Part shown: one piece after another, positions 6,542 through 9,300 of the stretch
How positions within the stretch are numbered: the first letter of the stretch is position 1
Layout: the number at the start of each line of letters is the position of its first letter
NCBI GenBank assembly: GCA_902489945.1
Contig: CABUBZ010000070.1
Coordinates: 1 to 9,300, forward strand
Length of the DNA stretch: 9,300 nucleotides
Direction of reading: 5' to 3'
Origin: an uncultured Collinsella sp.
Lineage (GTDB): Bacteria; Actinomycetota; Coriobacteriia; Coriobacteriales; Coriobacteriaceae
Notes under the pieces: model-generated
What the model was told of the DNA's origin: nothing
Database searches by the model: none
What the model saw: only the letters and a program-made list of their open reading frames with translations
Made by a program: the position numbers and the translations under genes

Positions 6542-6595
6542 TTTTAAGGCCCCTCCAAGGCGAAATATAAGTCTTTTTGTGACCAAAACTCTAGT

Positions 6596-6622
6596 CCGCG
6601 CGACCGTTTTCCACCCGCGCGG
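6596..6622 (-). terminator. Hairpin directly after the nuclease-like gene
   Basis: CCGCGCG (6596-6602) pairs with CGCGCGG (6616-6622) around a 13-base loop, abutting the stop codon of the minus-strand gene at 6625-6623. The minus strand then reads ACTAGAGTTTTGG, with a T-run delayed by seven bases, so it is at best a weak terminator. Confidence 0.4.
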
Positions 6623-7720
6623 CTACATTCCTGCCCAATCGATAAAAATCTCCTCACGAAGCCGCCGTTCGAGCTCCTGCTGTCGCGGCGTCTTGTCTTT
6701 CAGCGGCACATCGAGATAGGACATGATGAGCTCCATCACCACGCGGAAGGCATCGGAGTCGGCCAGCTGACCATAGGTCATCAGAATGACGGGATATCCC
6801 ATCGCTTGCAGCGCCGTCGTTCGATCGGAGTCCGAAATCTTGGATTCAATGGATCCGTGAATGGCTTTACCTTGGCATTCAACCAGACACTCTCGGCTGC
6901 CGTCCTTATTTGCCAGCAGGATATCGGCATAGCGCCTATCAAGCCCCGAAATCAGGCGGGCGCTGCGCGTCAAGCGAATCTCGACGTTATTGGTAAGGCG
7001 CAGCCCTTCGCCGCCGCGCAACCTCGTAAGGCCAAACAGCATCGAAGCCTGGACCTCGAGCGGCGATGCCGCCACCCCCCTAATGCACTTCGCGGCACGT
7101 GTGAACGATTTAGCGCCGCGGAGCCCCTGGATCTTATCGACGTACTCTGTAAGCTCAGAGAGCTCAATCAAGGGAGGTCGTTTCCACAAGTCCGTTGGAT
7201 TCCCCGAGACATCCTTTACGTTTTCCCAGCCCGACCGTGCGTCACTCCACCGGCTCCCATATGCCTGCACAAGTGTCGACTTTACCTGAGGCGCAATCTT
7301 GCACACGGCGAAGGTGCCGCACATCTCATACATGCACATGATCAGACGCTCGTTTGAGACCGAGGAAGCCAGGGACAGCAGGGTAAAGAGTGGGGACGCG
7401 ACATCGAGGCCAAACTCTGTCTGCCGCACGAAATCAAACGGCCTCTCCCCGTTCCAAACATGCCTGACAATGCGATCGCCCTTACGCCCGCAGCCGCCCT
7501 GCGCCAAAACGTGTAACGGGGTGCCCAGGAAATGCGCGACGAGCGGATGCTCGCAAAGGCGCTCCCTGCGCGGATCGTCCGCAGAATCGGGCAGGTCCGG
7601 CATTATCGCCAAAACCTGTGGAGGTATCCGGTGATACCGAAAGGCAGATATGTCGCACAGCATGTCGTCCATAAAGGCTACGTACCCACCGCGCCGTTTG
7701 TAAACCCGCTCGGACGGCAA
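6623..7720 (-). CDS. Uncharacterised protein: AbiEi-like region plus Vsr/DUF559-like nuclease domain
   Basis: A 365-residue soluble protein. Residues about 57-140 (HPLHVLAQ-like core, then GLDVASPLFTLLSLAS and MCMYEMCGTF) resemble the C-terminal domain of AbiEi-family proteins of abortive-infection and toxin-antitoxin systems. Residues about 218-335 look like a PD-(D/E)XK fold of the Vsr/DUF559 kind: E222 in SPLEVQASM, D266 in RYADILLA, ECQGKAIH (281-288), SDSDR (296-300) and ALQAMGYPV (303-311). Such domains usually cut DNA, but activity here is unproven, and the core is E-x-Q-G-K rather than the standard E-x-K. The 17-residue region after DDMLCDISAF is basic and aromatic. The frame starts with TTG at 7720; ATG codons at 7672 or 7663 are equally possible, since none has a good ribosome site. 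It is divergent from the peptidase, convergent with serA, and beside AT-rich DNA. A defence role is inference. Confidence 0.7.
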   Translation of the reverse strand: MPSERVYKRRGGYVAFMDDMLCDISAFRYHRIPPQVLAIMPDLPDSADDPRRERLCEHPLVAHFLGTPLHVLAQGGCGRKGDRIVRHVWNGERPFDFVRQTEFGLDVASPLFTLLSLASSVSNERLIMCMYEMCGTFAVCKIAPQVKSTLVQAYGSRWSDARSGWENVKDVSGNPTDLWKRPPLIELSELTEYVDKIQGLRGAKSFTRAAKCIRGVAASPLEVQASMLFGLTRLRGGEGLRLTNNVEIRLTRSARLISGLDRRYADILLANKDGSRECLVECQGKAIHGSIESKISDSDRTTALQAMGYPVILMTYGQLADSDAFRVVMELIMSYLDVPLKDKTPRQQELERRLREEIFIDWAGM

Positions 7721-7784
7721 ACGCGCTGGCTCGGCCTGCGAACGGTAAATGCTGCTGCGCGCGCGTCGCGAATCTCTCAGGAGG

Positions 7785-7820
7785 CTTACAATCGGTTTGG
7801 AAAGCAGACTGATTGTGAGG
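7785..7820 (+). promoter_or_regulatory. Inverted repeat that could mask the peptidase ribosome site
   Basis: CTTACAATC (7785-7793) can pair with GATTGTGAG (7811-7819) through nine pairs, one of them T-G, across a 17-base loop. The right arm covers most of the Shine-Dalgarno GTGAGG (7815-7820) before the ATG at 7827. The left arm contains TACAAT (7787-7792), a good -10 without a clear -35. If that -10 is used, the transcript would lack the left arm and the palindrome would be an operator; if transcription starts upstream, it would be a translation-blocking hairpin. AGGAGG at 7779-7784 is a second strong ribosome site, 12 bases before an in-frame TTG at 7797. Confidence 0.4.
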
Positions 7821-7826
7821 TTGCAT

Positions 7827-9047
7827 ATGGTTGATGAGGACTTTGCCTGGCGGCTTGCTCAGGAGCTCGTGCGGATCGACAGCTCAGACCCGGGCGCGTA
7901 TGAGGATGAAATTGAGCGGTATATCAAAGCGCTGGTTGAGGCTCAGCTGGAGCGGTTGAGTCATCCGGTGCTCCATGCCGTGCAGGTTGAGGAACTCGAG
8001 GTGCTCCCCGGACGCCGCAACCTTATGATTACCATACCGGGCGTGAGCGACGAGCCGCGGCTGGTCTATATCTGCCACATGGATACCGTCACCTTGGGCG
8101 ACGGCTGGGATACAGGCATTCCGCCGCTCGGAGCAATCGTGCGTGACGATAAACTCTATGGCCGCGGTGCCTGCGATATGAAGGGTGGCCTGGCCTGCGC
8201 CATTTCCGCACTGTTCCATACGCTCGAGCGCATGACGGCAAGCGGTGAGCTGCCCCGACGTGGCTTTTCGCTCATCTGCTCGGTCGACGAGGAAGACTTT
8301 ATGCGTGGCTCCGAGGCGGCCATTGATGCCGGCTGGGTCGGTTCGCGCGAATGGGTGCTGGACACCGAGCCCACCGACGGACAGATCCAGGTGGCGCACA
8401 AGGGGCGCACATGGTTCGAGATTGAGATGGCAGGCGTCACGGCGCACGCGAGCCAGCCTTGGAAGGGCGCCGACGCCGTCGCCGCCATGGCAGAGGTCGT
8501 CTGCGCGTTGCGCCGCGCGTTCATGGCGCTGCCCGCACACGATGAGCTGGGGCCATCGACCATCACGTTTGGACAGATCGAGGGCGGCTACCGCCCCTAT
8601 GTCGTGCCCGACCATGCCAAGGTCTGGGTCGATATGCGCCTGGCCCCGCCGACTGATACGGCCGCCGCGACGCGCATGGTAGAGCAGGCCATCGCCGGCG
8701 CCGAAGCCGCGGTCCCCGGCTGCCATGGAAGCTATACCGTGACAGGCGACCGCCCCGCCATCGAGCGCGATCCAAGCTCTCCCCTTCTGGCTGCACTCAA
8801 GCGTGCCGCCGATGACGTGACGGGCACAGACACGACCGTCGGCTTCTTTACCGGCTACACCGACACTGCCGTCATTGCCGGCAAGACAGGCAACCGCAAT
8901 TGTATGAGCTACGGCCCCGGCTCGTTGGCGCTCGCGCACAAGCCCAACGAGTATGTGCCCCATGCCGATATCGTTCGCTGCCAAAACGTGCTCATCGCGC
9001 TTGCCGATAACACGCTCTGGGACGCAAGCGGCCAAGTTGGGGCATAA
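7827..9047 (+). CDS. M20 family metallopeptidase (ArgE/DapE/carboxypeptidase type)
   Basis: A 406-residue cytoplasmic two-zinc hydrolase of the ArgE/DapE/Acy1/CPG2 group, which removes N-acyl groups or splits short peptides. All expected residues are visible: H84 and D86 in CHMDTV, the bridging D117 in GRGACDMKGG, E155-E156 in SVDEED, E181 in LDTEP, the dimerisation-domain H207 in GVTAHASQP, and H371 in AHKPNEY. FTGYTDTAV and SYGPG near the C-terminus are also typical. The actual substrate cannot be told. The frame is open from an ATG at 7749, but that would add 26 Arg-rich residues; the ATG at 7827 has GTGAGG six bases upstream and puts LVRIDSS at the usual distance from the N-terminus, so it is preferred. 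A TTG at 7797 is the alternative. Two stop codons in tandem end it, and the DUF1015 gene follows after 39 bases, probably in one unit. Confidence 0.92.
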   Translation: MVDEDFAWRLAQELVRIDSSDPGAYEDEIERYIKALVEAQLERLSHPVLHAVQVEELEVLPGRRNLMITIPGVSDEPRLVYICHMDTVTLGDGWDTGIPPLGAIVRDDKLYGRGACDMKGGLACAISALFHTLERMTASGELPRRGFSLICSVDEEDFMRGSEAAIDAGWVGSREWVLDTEPTDGQIQVAHKGRTWFEIEMAGVTAHASQPWKGADAVAAMAEVVCALRRAFMALPAHDELGPSTITFGQIEGGYRPYVVPDHAKVWVDMRLAPPTDTAAATRMVEQAIAGAEAAVPGCHGSYTVTGDRPAIERDPSSPLLAALKRAADDVTGTDTTVGFFTGYTDTAVIAGKTGNRNCMSYGPGSLALAHKPNEYVPHADIVRCQNVLIALADNTLWDASGQVGA

Positions 9048-9086
9048 TAAGCCGCGAACAAACCGACTCGCGCGTTAGGACCGCCC

Positions 9087-9300
9087 ATGAAAGCACTTCC
9101 GTTTCCCTGCATCCGCCCAGCTCAGGACCGCGTGCTCGAGGCGCTGCCTGCGATGGGCGGTATCCTGAGCGGCAACGACGCCCTGCGCGGCGCCATTGCT
9201 GACGGCCTAATGCTCAAGGATCCAGGCGCGGCGTATTACGTGTACGAGTGTTCGGGAGAGCTGGGACGCGTGACGGGCGTTGTGGCAATTTGTCCGGTTG
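9087..9300 (+). CDS. DUF1015 family protein (N-terminal part, truncated by window end)
   Basis: The ATG at 9087 opens a frame that runs to the window end, 71 codons. It starts MKALPFPCIRPAQDRV and goes on to a segment of the type GLMLKDPGAAYYVYECSG. The pattern of an early P-F-x-x-I-R-P motif followed by D-P-x-x-x-Y-x-Y matches the start of DUF1015 (HTH-associated or serine-linked conserved protein) sequences, whose full length is roughly 400 residues. The biochemical role is not established. AGGA at 9077-9080 sits six bases before the ATG. Members are often found directly beside serA and serC in anaerobes, a link also seen here but with about 2.8 kb of other genes between. The short view limits certainty. 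Confidence 0.8.
   Translation, partial: MKALPFPCIRPAQDRVLEALPAMGGILSGNDALRGAIADGLMLKDPGAAYYVYECSGELGRVTGVVAICPV

Larger units (their letters stand above)
6353..6622. other. AT-rich gene-poor patch
   Basis: By hand count 6361-6600 is about 40% GC, and 6361-6540 about 38%, against clearly GC-rich genes on both sides. It holds the possible frameshifted small gene, a perfect inverted repeat TGATAAA-CAGC-TTTATCA (6438-6455), and a hairpin at its right edge. No plus-strand gene is convincing. The base shift suggests foreign or decayed DNA next to the nuclease-like gene. Confidence 0.6.

Noticed and set aside
6501..6719. 72-codon plus-strand frame across the AT-rich patch
   Set aside because: It overlaps the end of the nuclease-like gene, has no ribosome site and ends in a Ser/Arg-rich low-complexity tail.
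7884..9035. Open frame antisense to the M20 peptidase (383 codons)
   Set aside because: Shadow of a gene with a complete set of metal ligands; the antisense product shows no domain.

Overview
The window looks like a chromosomal segment of a high-GC actinobacterium of the Coriobacteriia, most likely Collinsella or a close relative. This is inferred from the GC-rich codon use, the style of the proteins and the serC-serA-DUF1015 gene set. No rRNA, tRNA or other species marker is present, so the assignment is not proven. Most genes are ordinary housekeeping or transport functions.

Layout. (1) 1-798, plus strand: the C-terminal part of a polytopic membrane protein resembling polysaccharide flippases; its 5' end lies outside the window. 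(2) 799-995: a gap dense in hairpins, including a 19-bp-arm inverted repeat (852-870 / 933-951) whose two non-Watson-Crick positions are G-U pairs only in plus-strand RNA. (3) 996-1835, minus strand: a PP2A-like metallophosphatase, convergent with the flippase. (4) 1836-2088: a divergent promoter region with operator-like palindromes. (5) 2089-3690, plus: a CPA1-type cation/proton antiporter with two tandem TrkA-C-like domains. (6) 3691-3914: a gap with a short coding-like remnant and a 12-bp direct repeat. (7) 3915-6275, plus: serC and serA, the first two steps of the phosphorylated serine pathway in one transcription unit, closed by a strong intrinsic terminator (6315-6351). (8) 6353-6622: an AT-rich patch (about 40% GC by hand count) holding a probable frameshifted small gene on the minus strand. 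(9) 6623-7720, minus: an uncharacterised protein with an AbiEi-like middle and a Vsr/DUF559-like nuclease C-terminus. (10) 7827-9047, plus: an M20 metallopeptidase with all expected metal ligands. (11) 9087 to the window end, plus: the start of a DUF1015 protein.

How the parts fit. SerA oxidises 3-phosphoglycerate to 3-phosphohydroxypyruvate and SerC transaminates it to phosphoserine. A DUF1015 gene commonly follows serA directly in anaerobic bacteria. Here it is about 2.8 kb downstream, separated by the AT-rich patch, the opposite-strand nuclease-like gene and the peptidase. This suggests, without proving it, that an accessory module was inserted between serA and its usual partner. That module is the best candidate for something novel, with the structured inverted-repeat element at 821-988 second.
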